Source of the DNA: Tubiluchus corallicola
Lineage: Eukaryota; Priapulida; Priapulimorpha; Priapulimorphida; Tubiluchidae
Reading direction: 5' to 3'
Assembly: GCA_030141605.1 (NCBI GenBank)
Contig: JAQGDQ010000474.1
Location: 110,848 to 174,847, forward strand
DNA: 64,000 nt
In this document: positions 13,201 through 21,787 of the stretch, piece after piece
How positions within the stretch are numbered: position 1 is the first letter of the stretch
How the letters are laid out: the number at the start of each line of letters is the position of its first letter
Notes under the pieces: generated by a model
What the model saw: the letters and a program-made list of their open reading frames with translations, nothing else
Database searches by the model: none
Told to the model about the DNA's origin: nothing
Program-made: the position numbers and the translations under genes

Positions 13201-16200
13201 ACACATCAATGTCATCTTCGACTACAAATCTTGAATCAACCGGCTCGCTGTTTGAAGCTCCTATAAGATCACCAACTGGTTCAAGTAGTAACATGTCTCC
13301 ATGCCTGAAGCAAAAGCAAAACTGGCAAAAAACATGCGCTGCATTTTTCTTACAAAGTTTGGCATTACACGCGCTTTCAATGTGCGCGCTTACACTGGCA
13401 AGTTTCAACACGCGTTTCTGTACGCAGGAGAATATATTTCCATGTGCGTGGAAACCCAGAATTAGAATGCCATCAGGTCCCCAGGAAATCCTCATGTGTT
13501 CCACGCAAAATAATCAATATGTCTTGCAAACAGCTAGTGCTGCTGGTTTGTTTTGTATTTGCTGTGTTTCTCTTCACCTGATTCTTCTTCTTCTTCTTCC
13601 CAGCTTTTCCCTATGCGGGGTCGCCGTTGTGAATGAGTCTTCTCCACGCATTCCTGTTGTTGACCATCTCTTCATTTATGTCTTCCCTTCCCACATGATC
13701 TTCACCGACTCTTCTTTTCAGGTGTCCATACCATCGCAATCTTGAGAGGCTTCCACTACTTTTACTGTTCCTCTGATATTATTATTTCTAATTTTATCTT
13801 TTCTTGTTATTCCCAGCATCCATCTCAACATCCTCATCTCCACCACACCCATTTTCTTTTCTTCGGTCTTCTTTAGAGAAGCTGCTTCCAGCCCATAGAT
13901 TAGAGCAGGTCTGACCACTTCTTTGTGGACTTTCCCTTTAAGTCTCACCAACTCATTCATAGAAGGTTTTGGCGCAGTGTTTATAGGCGGATGCCCTTCC
14001 TGACCCTAACCCTCCCTATTTATCCGGGCCTGGGACCGGCACGGAGTTGGGCTGGCTTGCCCTCCCCCAGGGGCTAGGTTCCCTCTTCACCTGATTAATA
14101 CCTCAGAAAGGGAAGAAGCACACTCCAGTTTCTCTTCTGACATACGGTAATATTTGTATTTGTCACATTTCTGACTGTCCAGGCATACGTACAGCTCTGT
14201 CACCGGGTGATACTGTCCTCCAAACTCATGTCGTTGTTTGAGTGTGTCATGGACCCAGAACATGTGACTTCCGTGTTCATCACGCATTGATAGTAATGCA
14301 ACAAACAATTCCTCTGTCTTCACCGGAGAACGTCAAGAGTTCCAATCTGCTGCTAGCCGTGATTATGGTATTTATACAGTGTATGCATGCGCAAGTGTCC
14401 TTTTACCCAACTCGCTGGCAGAAAAGTCGGTCTTCAAGCGACTTTTCTGCCTGCGAGGAAATACCAGCGTGCGGAAACACCCACACGGAAACAGTGGCAC
14501 ACAGCCACAGTGAACTTTCACTTTTCTGCACACTGCAACAAACATGAAATTGTGTGCACTTGGAAAGTTTGCCTTAGGCAGAACTCAGCACCCAATGACT
14601 AATCCAAACATGAATAATCCTTTAAAGGTAAACAGGACGGTTTTTTATATCCTGCCCCATTTTGAAGTACAGTCAAAGTATGCATTTTAACACCTATATT
14701 AATGCGAAAATGTTTAAGGTCATTAAATAATAGGTTAAAAACTTAATTAATGGCCGGGGAACATAGTTATTGAAGATGTCAGAACTAAGCATGATTTTTA
14801 AAAGCATAAACATTTCATGAGCGTGTTGCACGTATTTGCGAGAGCAAAAAATCGAAATACAGCACTATTGTACAACATTCAGTGTGATATACAAAACCTC
14901 GATAAAGTTTAAGTTTAAAAATTTAAATTTCGAGTTTACTGCTATGCTTAACACATGAGCACAGACAAAACCTCGATAAATTTTAAATTTAAAAATTTAA
15001 ATTTCAAGTTTACTGCTATGCTTAACACATGAGCTTAGTGATTTGCACTACATCAGAAGTGATCTAAGAGGTACAGCACATGTTTTTTGTGTAACGAGAT
15101 GCAGGCCCCGTGTCCATCTAAGTGGAGAGTGACAAAATGCATATAACTGCGCGCAAACATCAAATTAAACTTCTGTGCTGATAATTCTTTGACGTAGGTA
15201 ACTTTCAAAAAACAGTGATAGTCTCTTTCAATATTTTTATACATTAGGTTATTGTTTTTAGCTATAGTTTAAAATTGAGTCTTGCTCCCCTTTAAGACGA
15301 TATGTTCAATGAACTAAGATGCATATTTTAGAACACGTTTGGGTATGTGCATATCTTTCCTCTATACCAGATACAGCCAAAGACATTGTGGTCAAGTGAC
15401 CAGCAGCACTTTTTGCATTACAATTCTTTACATCAGGGCTGTGTGCAAACTGTGGCCCACGGGCCACTTGCGGCCCGCCGAGAGATCTTGTGCGGCCCAC
15501 GAAGATGTTTGTCAACGTAATGAAAGTGCAGCCGACGCACTCCAGCTGAAGTCTGCGCCAATATCGCAAAGATAGTGCAGGTAGTTTGTTCCTCTAGATC
15601 GGATGCCATTAACCCTTACAAGACCATTGTCACTTAATGTCACTGTCGGACATGATGAAATTTAACGTTGCTCACTTAGAACACAAAAAAGCTATGTAAT
15701 CACACAATGAAATTACCACTATCTGTCATAAAAGTAGAAATATATGGTTCTTAATATAAATTTTAATAACTTCTAAAATAGTTTCTTGAGTGTAGTAGTG
15801 CAGTAGTAATTATGTGCGCAAATCGGATGCAAAAAAAATCGTTATTAGGTCCTACTGTACTTGGCTCCTTGACCAAACTGCATGTGGCCCGCAGGAATTC
15901 TGGGAATGTTTAATGAGGCCCGGCTAGTCAGATAATTTGCACACCCCTGCTTTACATTATGAAATTATACTAGTACCTAATTTTATATGTTGTGAACAGA
16001 GGTTTCCGCGTCTGAACTATTTCGGCGGATTTCTTACGATCCGTGTACAAGTGAAACTGGCCAATGAGTAAGCGAAATTTATCGCAAACCTACAAAAAAA
16101 AGAATTATAAAGAAACGAAATAACAATATTTTCTCAAACAAGTACTAACTTAAAAAAGAAAGCACAATATGGCTGATCAAAGGAAAAACAATACACACAT

Positions 16201-17235
16201 ATTTAACTATTATATAAACAAAAAATGTCTGCAGTCTTTATTGAATTCCCTTTGACCATAAAGCAACTGCTAACGAGATGAGTATAGAATCAAGTGCCAG
16301 CTAAAGTGAGTTATATTATGGTCAACTATTCTGTCAAAAATTAACATGAAAAATGGCAAAAGCTTGCTATTGTCAATTCGTTAACACCTCCAAAAGTTAA
16401 AGCATATCAAAACACACACTCTACTTATTGAAGCAAATTCCACTATTCGAAAATTTCTTAGACAAAAGATGATTAAAATCTAGATACTTTGCTGAGCCAA
16501 AATTAATTGTGTTATCTTTTGCGATAAGTTTAGGCATAAAATCATAAAATTCTCCACATGCAGTGGTGTGCATGTCCCTAATTTCACAACTATATGAGTC
16601 AACAAATACAGCAAGTTCACAGCTATATGAGTCAACAAATACAGCAAGTTCACAGCTATATGAGTCAACAAATACAGCAAGTTCACCGCTATATGAGTCA
16701 AAAGATACAGCAAGTTCACGGCTATACAAGTCAAGAGATACAGCAAGTTCACCGCTATACGAGTCAACAAATACAGCAAGTTCACAGCTATACGAGTCAA
16801 CAAATACAAGCAAGTTCACAGCTATACGAGTTATCAAATACAGCAAGTTCACCGCTATACGAGTCAACAAATACAGCAAGTTCACGGCTATACGAGTCAA
16901 CAGATACAAGCAAGTTCACAGCTATATGAGTCATCAAATACAGCAAGTTCACCGCTATACGAGTCAACAAATACAGCAAGTTCACGGCTATACGAGTCAG
17001 CAGATACAGCAAGTTCACAGCTATATGAATCAACAAATACAGCAAGTTCACAGCTATAGGAGTCAACAAATACAGCATGTTCACAGCTATATGAGTCAAC
17101 AAATACAGCAGAGTTGCATAAATGCAAAACAGCATGAAGGGAATAATTTTGTACCTTCTCTAAAAATTTATCCGTAGACTCAGATTTGCTTGTTTCCACC
17201 CTCTTTGTCCCTTCTCGGCTTTGAACTCGTACGAC
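1277..17235 (-). CDS. NPLOC4: NPL4 homolog, p97/VCP ubiquitin-binding cofactor (partial, 9 internal exons)
   Basis: Partner of UFD1 that brings ubiquitinated proteins to the AAA ATPase p97/Cdc48 in ER-associated and nuclear protein turnover. Coding exons in transcript order: 17155-17235, 15977-16089, 13152-13304, 12463-12600, 10625-10748, 7582-7761, 6032-6190, 4163-4289, 1277-1437. All have AG acceptors and GT donors, and reading phases join without a break for 412 codons. The first two exons and the start of the third give the ubiquitin-like UBX-type domain ([12 protein letters not shown], then HGDMLLLEP). The next exons carry the zinc motifs ([24 protein letters not shown]), then the MPN domain ([61 protein letters not shown]). 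Order and spacing match human NPL4 residues from about 8 to about 420. The start codon exon, which should add only a few residues, was not found upstream of 17235, and the C-terminal third lies left of base 1. Introns hold many transposons and minisatellites. Confidence 0.95.
1559..1764. repeat. 24-bp minisatellite in NPLOC4 intron
   Basis: About nine tandem copies of a 24-base unit, GAGTATAGCGCAGTCAAACA plus AACT, with C/T and G/A variants; the eighth copy has lost two bases. The unit length is a multiple of three, so an eight-residue repeat (LYSVCLTA) appears on the minus strand, but the array lies inside the intron upstream of exon 1277-1437 and is not coding. Confidence 0.9.
1816..2304. 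mobile_element. Possible DNA transposon remnant with imperfect terminal repeats
   Basis: Starts CACTGGCATAGCTAGGGGTG and ends near CCCCCCATATCTATGCAA, which in reverse complement reads TTGCATAGATATGGGGGG. The CACTG start resembles Chapaev/CACTA-type ends. No target-site duplication could be settled, so this is a weak call. Confidence 0.3.
3523..3915. repeat. 26-bp minisatellite, about 15 copies
   Basis: Nearly perfect tandem array of GGTTTTAACTATGGCGACAT plus ATGGAC (26 bases) in an NPLOC4 intron. Variation is limited to ACG/ACA/ACAA at the unit joint, pointing to recent homogenisation. Confidence 0.95.
4447..4815 (+). mobile_element. 5S-rRNA-derived SINE, copy 1 (3'-truncated)
   Basis: 4447-4560 resembles 5S rRNA throughout (CACCGGTTC.CGTCTGATCACC, GAAGTTAAGCAACG, GGTTAGTACTTGGATGGG). 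It is joined to a body of unrelated sequence (GCGGAGGAGCTG..., GGACTACACC) found identically placed behind the 5S heads at 11781 and 38434. About 35 bases after the 5S part are missing here compared with copy 2. The body stops near 4815, just before another transposon. Confidence 0.85.
4828..5212. mobile_element. Short TIR element, family T1, copy A
   Basis: Left end TACACTCATATCTCAGTTTA and right end in reverse complement TGCACTCATATATTGGTTTC form imperfect inverted repeats. Internal text (CCTCGCTTTTACGGAT, ACAGTCTGTTGTTT, GAATCAATTATG) matches the longer copy at 40123-40690. Non-autonomous; the superfamily is not certain, though TIR style suggests Tc1/pogo relatives. Confidence 0.65.
5265..6020. 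mobile_element. hAT-like element with a nested hAT
   Basis: Ends are CAGGGCCTATTTCA and TGAAATAGGCCCTG, perfect inverted repeats of 14 bases. Flanks CATGTAAT and CATATAAT agree at 7 of 8 positions, the 8-bp duplication expected for hAT. The right flank ends two bases from the GT donor of NPLOC4 exon 6032-6190. A second hAT-like element is inserted inside at 5473. No transposase remains. Confidence 0.75.
5473..5974. mobile_element. Inner hAT-like element
   Basis: Begins CAGCGGCGGAT and ends ATCCGCTACAG; flanks ACATACCC and ACACACCC match at 7 of 8. It carries a small tandem array (GTGTAAACGTGAATT, about five copies, 5704-5790). It has no coding capacity. Confidence 0.6.
6261..6402. repeat. 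Dispersed 125-bp repeat, copy A
   Basis: GTGGAACCATGCAGATTATT through TTAATAGGAATATATAAAGA recurs at 22257-22372 with few changes. At this copy it follows ACAGGGTGTCCATAAAGTCT, a word typical of transposon ends, so it may be the terminal part of a DNA transposon. Confidence 0.6.
7210..7268. repeat. 19-bp triplicated segment
   Basis: TCTGCGATGCTGTCAACTT occurs three times in direct tandem within an NPLOC4 intron. Confidence 0.85.
7857..8539. mobile_element. pogo/Tigger-like non-autonomous element
   Basis: Left end TAGTCTAGCCTCGTTATCTC, right end in reverse complement CAGTCTAGACTCGTTATCTC: inverted repeats of about 23 bases. Each end is flanked by TA, the Tc1/mariner/pogo target. Subterminal repeats of CTCGTTATxxCGCC recur inside. 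683 bases without a transposase frame. Confidence 0.8.
8936..10518. mobile_element. Tigger-like element carrying later insertions
   Basis: Left end CAGTAAGTCCTTGCTTAATG and right end, reverse complemented, CAGTAAGTCGTCGTTTAACG; both are flanked by TA. The CAGTAAGT start is typical of Tigger/pogo elements. The 1.58 kb contains a GC-rich block (9180-9560) and a TTAA-family copy (about 9854-10262), so the original element was shorter. Confidence 0.75.
9854..10262 (+). mobile_element. TTAA-flanked family, copy 1 (partial)
   Basis: Shares CACTAGTTCTTCGCTGTT, GCTAGTTAGACGGGC, GATGTGTTAGTTTGTGATGA, TACAACACACTGAATATC and GTGCAACACGCTCATGG with the better preserved copies at 14626, 26327, 30171, 33470 and 47399. 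Both true ends are missing. Confidence 0.75.
11781..12343 (+). mobile_element. 5S-rRNA-derived SINE, copy 2 (longest)
   Basis: 11781-11898 is a nearly full-length 5S rRNA sequence (TCTACGACCATATCAC ... CCAGGTGCTGTAGGCTT) with the pol III internal control region still recognisable, though GGATGCATGACCG and CTAGAAATACC differ from a working gene. The 5S part is followed by about 440 bases of SINE body ending CCGAGACAGAAGGATGCCAA and a (CCAA)n tail. Inside an NPLOC4 intron, opposite to transcription. Confidence 0.88.
12768..12980. repeat. 41-bp minisatellite, five copies
   Basis: Tandem unit AACTATCTGGAAATGTTCCA plus TTTTGTACATTACGTGTTTAT in an NPLOC4 intron, with single-base differences among copies. 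Confidence 0.92.
13584..14082 (-). mobile_element. RTE-like LINE 3' fragment with 14-bp target duplication
   Basis: Minus-strand translation gives [39 protein letters not shown], and after a frameshift [17 protein letters not shown] and [12 protein letters not shown], the C-terminal end of RTE-type reverse transcriptase. The element ends in a GAA-type microsatellite. CTCTTCACCTGATT stands on both sides (13570-13583 and 14083-14096), a perfect 14-bp duplication. 5'-truncated and frame-broken. Confidence 0.88.
14087..14340 (-). pseudogene. PIF/Harbinger transposase N-terminal fragment
   Basis: The minus-strand frame has [20 protein letters not shown], then [21 protein letters not shown]. This is the pattern (F/WWVH..xx.R.E.G.YH.L...L....KYFRMS) at the start of PIF/Harbinger transposases. 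It stops after about 78 residues, and the RTE fragment is inserted right behind it. It sits in an NPLOC4 intron in the same orientation but matches no part of NPL4. The catalytic DDE region is not seen. Confidence 0.6.
14626..15291 (-). mobile_element. TTAA-flanked family, copy 2 (full length)
   Basis: Flanked by TTAA at 14622-14625 and 15292-15295. Ends are AGGTAAACAGGAC and, reverse complemented, AGGGGAGCAAGAC. Target and end structure fit piggyBac or Kolobok superfamilies. An internal 73-base segment (CCTCGATAAA...CTTAACACATGAGC) is duplicated in tandem at 14895-15033. No transposase frame. Confidence 0.8.
15434..15949 (-). mobile_element. hAT-like family B, full-length copy 1
   Basis: Begins CAGGGCTGTGTGCAAACTGT and ends, in reverse complement, CAGGGGTGTGCAAATTATCT. 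Exact 8-bp duplication CTTTACAT at 15426-15433 and 15950-15957. The GGCCCxCGGGCC-rich subterminal parts and AT-rich core match copies at 35547, 44575 and 53366. It lies 20 bases from the exon 15977-16089 donor. Confidence 0.92.
16590..17108. repeat. 33-bp minisatellite next to NPLOC4 exon
   Basis: About sixteen tandem copies of CAGCTATATGAGTCAACAAA plus TACAGCAAGTTCA, with A/G and T/C variants and one-base longer copies at two places. Multiples of three create 11-residue repeats in several frames on both strands, but the array lies within the intron and ends about 47 bases from the donor of exon 17155-17235. Not a gene. Confidence 0.93.
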
Positions 17236-19844
17236 CTGAAATAAATGATCCACTGTTTCAAAGATGTAGAAAAAACTGAAACTAATACTAACTATTACTC
17301 ATGGAGAACTTTACACACCTGGAGTTCTAGATAGTTTACAGTAATGGTAGCATTTGCAAAATAGATGTTAAAAGAAGTTACTAAATATGCATGTTATAGG
17401 GGTAATTAAAGTTTTGCGATAACTACTACAAACGCAAGCTTACTTTTTACTTTACTTTAGACCTAATTAGGTACACTCATATTTTTTCAAATTTCTAAAA
17501 AAAACGCTAGTGCGTTTGTGAAAGTAGTGTACTGTAACTGATAATTTATAGTAACCCTATTATAGCATTCATACAAATAATGAACCAAATTAATTTGGCC
17601 AACTAAACGAAGTCCAGGAATTCACGTTTATACAAGGCAGAAAAGGTATCACATGACTAAGACTATGAGAATGAGTACGATAAACCAGGCTACATCACGC
17701 TTACAATCATAGCATGCATAGAGTTTACACAAAATTATTATAAACTAACAATTTTATCTGCCATGTCAAAAACTACTATAGCTTGAACCGCTTCCAAAAT
17801 TTCATGCACAAAACCAAACAACGTGTATCACAGGGTGAAGCAAATTTTTGTATAAAGAAAATTTCCTATAATGACTCAGACTCTACGGGGCAGCCATTTT
17901 TCTGTCCTAGCGTCACCTAGTGACCGTCTTAAAACATCAATTAGTGCATCGATTGCGAACAACACAACATATAAAAAGCACGACGCGTTAATTCTGATAC
18001 TGAGAGGTAGGGGGTGAGCATACTCTACCAGAAAGCGAATTAGCATCGAATTATATTTGTAGCTTTCGAATTCGAATTGAGATTGAATGATTTCCGAACA
18101 AGTTTTTGAACCACCAGTAAAAATTAGTCTTACAAACATCATGCATATTGCTCGATTTGTTCTGCAATAAAACCACTGATAATTGTTTAAAATTGTGCAC
18201 AAAAATCAGAGCTAAATTATACTAATGGCATGATGTTTCAATCGTATTAATTATAAAGAAAGTATATGATTGAAGTGCTGAATTATTCGAATCGAATTCA
18301 AACTAAAACAACTCGTTCTAATCGAATTCAAACATTCGATGCTCAACCCTGCTGAAAAAAGAAACTGTTCTGAGGAATTCCTGGCGTGATCTTGAAAATA
18401 ATTAATTACATGTAGTACTAAAATTGGATTATTAAAAACTTTTGGTCAAAGTTAGAACAAAAACTTTGTCAAGTATTAAATTGCTAACATTATTGTGTCC
18501 ACACTTTTAAGAGCTTAAAAGTTTCAGAAACTGCAAGGAATATTATCACTGCCCAGAATAGACAAAATGGATAATCAAGTTGTTGGAAACAAGCCTGTTC
18601 TTTCGCCCTTCTCTTCCACCCAATTGAGGCTTGCGTAATGGCGCATTTTCTTCAGTTCCTTGAAATTTCCTTCCACAGTTTTGCTGGTACTCAACTGTCA
18701 GTTACTTTGAACAAGATCTGCACCTAATAATCCTATAGTTAACTCTAAAATTGCAACACGCTTGACGTTTGACCAGTATCACTTCTGAAGTGTCAGTTAC
18801 TGGGTTGCGAATTGTTATTGACTTATGCATAGATTACAAAATCAGTGGGTGATTGCCTTGACGGCTTAAAACTTGAAACACTGTTTGCACAGTGCATGAG
18901 CATCACCCCAGAAATCTCCTTTGCACAATAAAAACTCATGGGTGCTATTTGAGAATACAAACTGAAGGCTCGGTATCACATATTTTACAATTCGATTCCT
19001 GTAAGATTCACCCACTCAATTTATTGCCAAGCACTAGATTTAATATTATATAATTTGGTTATTTAATTTCACATCATTTTTACCATATCTCATAACTGAC
19101 TTCATCCTCACCATCCCCAAACCAGTCTGTCTAGGACCTTGCTGCTAGCTGAAACTAATCAATAACAGCTACGCACTTCTCATGAATTGGTTAGAAAAAA
19201 TAGCGCTTTGGTGCTTATATGATCTGTTTGCTTTACTTTAGTGTGTCTTAATAAGGTAATCAAACAAAAGTTCATCAGCAATGTGTCAGCTGAAGTTTTG
19301 TAACGACTCGATGGTCACAGTAGGTAGAACATCTGGTTGTGTAATTTATTTTGCTGCTTATCCTGATAAAACTTGTAGCAGTTTACAAATTAGTGTGCAG
19401 TAGTTGAAGTAGTACAATAACCGCAGACAGTGGATATGTTATAGCAGCATAGCATCAAGTACCAGTATCTTTTTGAAAGTGTTTGTGGTGTGTTAGTTCA
19501 TTACATGAAACGGTTATATTGAAACAGTTAAAGTAAAGTAAAGCATCTATTATCCAAGGCAGAATGTTACAGCATCCATTCGTCTCTTAGCTCAGCACGT
19601 GACATAAAATAGTTTTAAGTAAATATTATATGAGGTGGTTTAACAGAATTTCCATTCACTAAATTACTTCAAAACATAACATCACTGTAGCAATAGTTGT
19701 TAGCAATGATCAAAAAATACAATGACCCTGGTGACAAAATACAAATTATTTAGAAATACTGGTCAGCTGATCTCTAAATAACTATATTTGGCAAATATAG
19801 CAATCTGACTATACGTATGAATATAAATTTAGAATTTCAGGTCA
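17236..19844. other. NPLOC4 upstream / ATP23 downstream spacer
   Basis: AT-rich stretch between the first resolved NPLOC4 exon and the ATP23 stop codon, both on the minus strand. It should hold the missing NPLOC4 first coding exon and promoter. A candidate ATG near 17912 (minus strand) reads MAAP and then a stop, and no donor there has the needed phase 0. Around 18310-18350 a segment rich in GAATTCGA-type words ends in a CAGGGTTGAGC-like hAT terminus, but its partner end is not clear. Nothing else recognised. Confidence 0.5.
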
Positions 19845-20666
19845 TCAGTCAATTGCTGCATCATAGCCATACTTAAACTTTTCAGCAAATGCCATTTCGG
19901 CATCAAGTGATTTTCTCCGGCAACGGCGACCAAATGGCTCCAAGTCATTGTAACATTTCTCAAAGACACTTTCCACAATATTAGTTACTTCTTCTTTTGT
20001 CAGTTTTTCGCGAACGGCCAATACAGAGTGTATAGCCTTGTTCTTTACACACTGCTGGTGTGTTTTTGCGATATTAAAGGGAGACGCCATCCCGTCAGCC
20101 ACAGCGCTAAGAAATGAACACTGTGACAGATTAGCTGCTCGAATTTCACTGCAAGCTAAATGTCTGTTGTCTTTAAAGTTGACTTTTGCCCTGCAGGCAT
20201 CAAACATATGAATCAGTTCATGAGTGAGAACTCCTTGGACCATTCCTTTTGAGGTAACAAGGTTCTGGCAGATAACTACTTGATTTAGTTCAGAGTCATA
20301 CCCACCAGTAACCACCTTTCCCTGGCAGCATTCACACGAAATATGACGACGGATATCAAAATCGCACCCAGAGCTTTTTATTGCACTTACGAGCAGTCGC
20401 ACGAATGGGCTCTTCTTTAGCGAATAATAAACATTTCTTTCGCACTTTAGCTTCTGTAGGTTATCACGGTCTCCTAAAAGCAAATTTTTTGTCCAACTAG
20501 ATTTCACCTTTTCACCTTTCCTCCCAGGGAACAGGTCATAACCCCAAGTCTCGCTGCCACTGACATTTGACGTTGATGGAGTTACTTTCTCACTAGCAGA
20601 ATTACTTTTATCACTGGTTCTTCCACCTGGAATTCCACTTTTAGTTTCATCTACTGAAGACGACAT
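19845..20666 (-). CDS. ATP23: Mitochondrial inner membrane protease ATP23 homolog (intronless)
   Basis: Complete 273-codon open frame from ATG to TGA. ATP23 is a zinc metalloprotease of the mitochondrial intermembrane space; in yeast it matures Atp6 and acts as a chaperone for F0 assembly. The zinc-binding HEXXH motif is HELIH at residues 149-153, followed by MFDACRAKV as in the family. Other family blocks are CQGKVVTGGYDSELNQVVICQN split by short gaps (residues 114-135), HLACSEIRAANLS, and the C-terminal FEKCYNDLEPFGRR. Conserved cysteines are present around CECC (111-114) and in the C-terminal half. The first 40 or so residues are Ser/Thr-rich and not conserved; human ATP23 is 246 aa, so the extra length is at the N terminus. 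The coding region has no intron, unlike its neighbours, which fits either intron loss or a retrocopy; the frame is intact, so it is probably functional. Confidence 0.95.
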   Translation of the reverse strand: MSSSVDETKSGIPGGRTSDKSNSASEKVTPSTSNVSGSETWGYDLFPGRKGEKVKSSWTKNLLLGDRDNLQKLKCERNVYYSLKKSPFVRLLVSAIKSSGCDFDIRRHISCECCQGKVVTGGYDSELNQVVICQNLVTSKGMVQGVLTHELIHMFDACRAKVNFKDNRHLACSEIRAANLSQCSFLSAVADGMASPFNIAKTHQQCVKNKAIHSVLAVREKLTKEEVTNIVESVFEKCYNDLEPFGRRCRRKSLDAEMAFAEKFKYGYDAAID

Positions 20667-21787
20667 GATTACTGCATGATACAGAAATGGTCGATATCCA
20701 CGTTATTCATTTACGATTAGTAAGTGCCCATGGAAGATCCAATAAGATTAACTGTGTAACAACATCAGATGAAGCGAATAACTGTTCTTGAACACTTTGT
20801 TAATCCCACTAAAAAACTTAAGATAAAGCAAAGAACTGCAGAACGAAGTTAAAGACAAAATTTCAAATGTTAATGCCACTTAGACTATTGTAGTGGACTA
20901 ATTACAGCCATTATTACAACATTAGTTTTAAATGTTCACGTGATTCAAAAATTCGGAGTAAGAAAAGCGTGAAACTCTAAACACCATGACTAAATTCGTA
21001 TACTGAACCAGAAGTGGTGGATATAACTTTTTGTGTATCCGCACCGTAATATCCGCAACTGTAAATAACCGCATAAGGTTAATCCGCGGATTAAATGAAC
21101 TTAAATTTTGATATCCTCGTTCCGCAAATGTAGACAACAAATTAACTTGGTATGCGTTGAGTTAGGTAGTGCTGCTGCTAGGAGTTATAATAGCGAATCA
21201 ATAATAAATCTCTAGCCAGACTTCAATTTTACTTGTAAACCTTCAATGGCGACACACACAGCACGATGTACATCTGTCGATCACAATCATGCCCATCACT
21301 CCACACCACAAGCCACAACAGGCTCGAATAATAAAACTATAATATTTGTAATTAAGAGCAATGTTTTGCGTCTAGAAATTTCCAGATAAAATATCGGGAG
21401 CAAAAAAAAGCAGGAGGTGAAGAGGACATCTTAAAATAAACTAGTGATGAAAGGCGTTTAATGTGGCAACAAGCCCTTTAATGCACAAGGGCGTTCTTAA
21501 CGAATTGAAATTGGGAAAATTTTTGTTGAAACACTTGAAAATTTACTTTATAAAAATGGCTTTTGCTTGCTGTAATTTCGCATAAAACTCCGATTTTAGG
21601 CATTAACAATCCGCATATCCGTCTTTATTCACTATCCTTCTTGGCAAAATTAATGTGGATACCGCAACAGCATGCCGCAAATTCGCTATCCGCCCATCTC
21701 TGCACCGAAGAACGAGCGTGCGACCACGTGCAACAACAAGCGACGGTGCTGTCACGCAACGACAGATACTCGCAATTGTTGTCAATA
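20667..21787. promoter_or_regulatory. Divergent ATP23-RCL1 intergenic region
   Basis: About 1.1 kb between the start codons of two divergently transcribed housekeeping genes, so it should contain both promoters. Visible sequence: a palindrome AATCCGCGGATT near 21083, and a CpG-richer stretch about 21650-21760 with a CACGTG E-box near 21725 just upstream of RCL1. No TATA box stands out. The reading frame of RCL1 exon 1 stays open back to about 21563, but family comparison places the start at 21788. The promoter role is inferred from gene layout only. Confidence 0.5.

Noticed and set aside
14087-14340. Extra NPLOC4 exon
   Set aside because: NPLOC4 phases and homology join exon 15977-16089 directly to 13152-13304; the frame resembles a Harbinger transposase start instead.
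16421-17253. Repeat-protein frames ([20 protein letters not shown])
   Set aside because: Translation of the 33-bp intronic minisatellite; frames are open on both strands for the same arithmetic reason.
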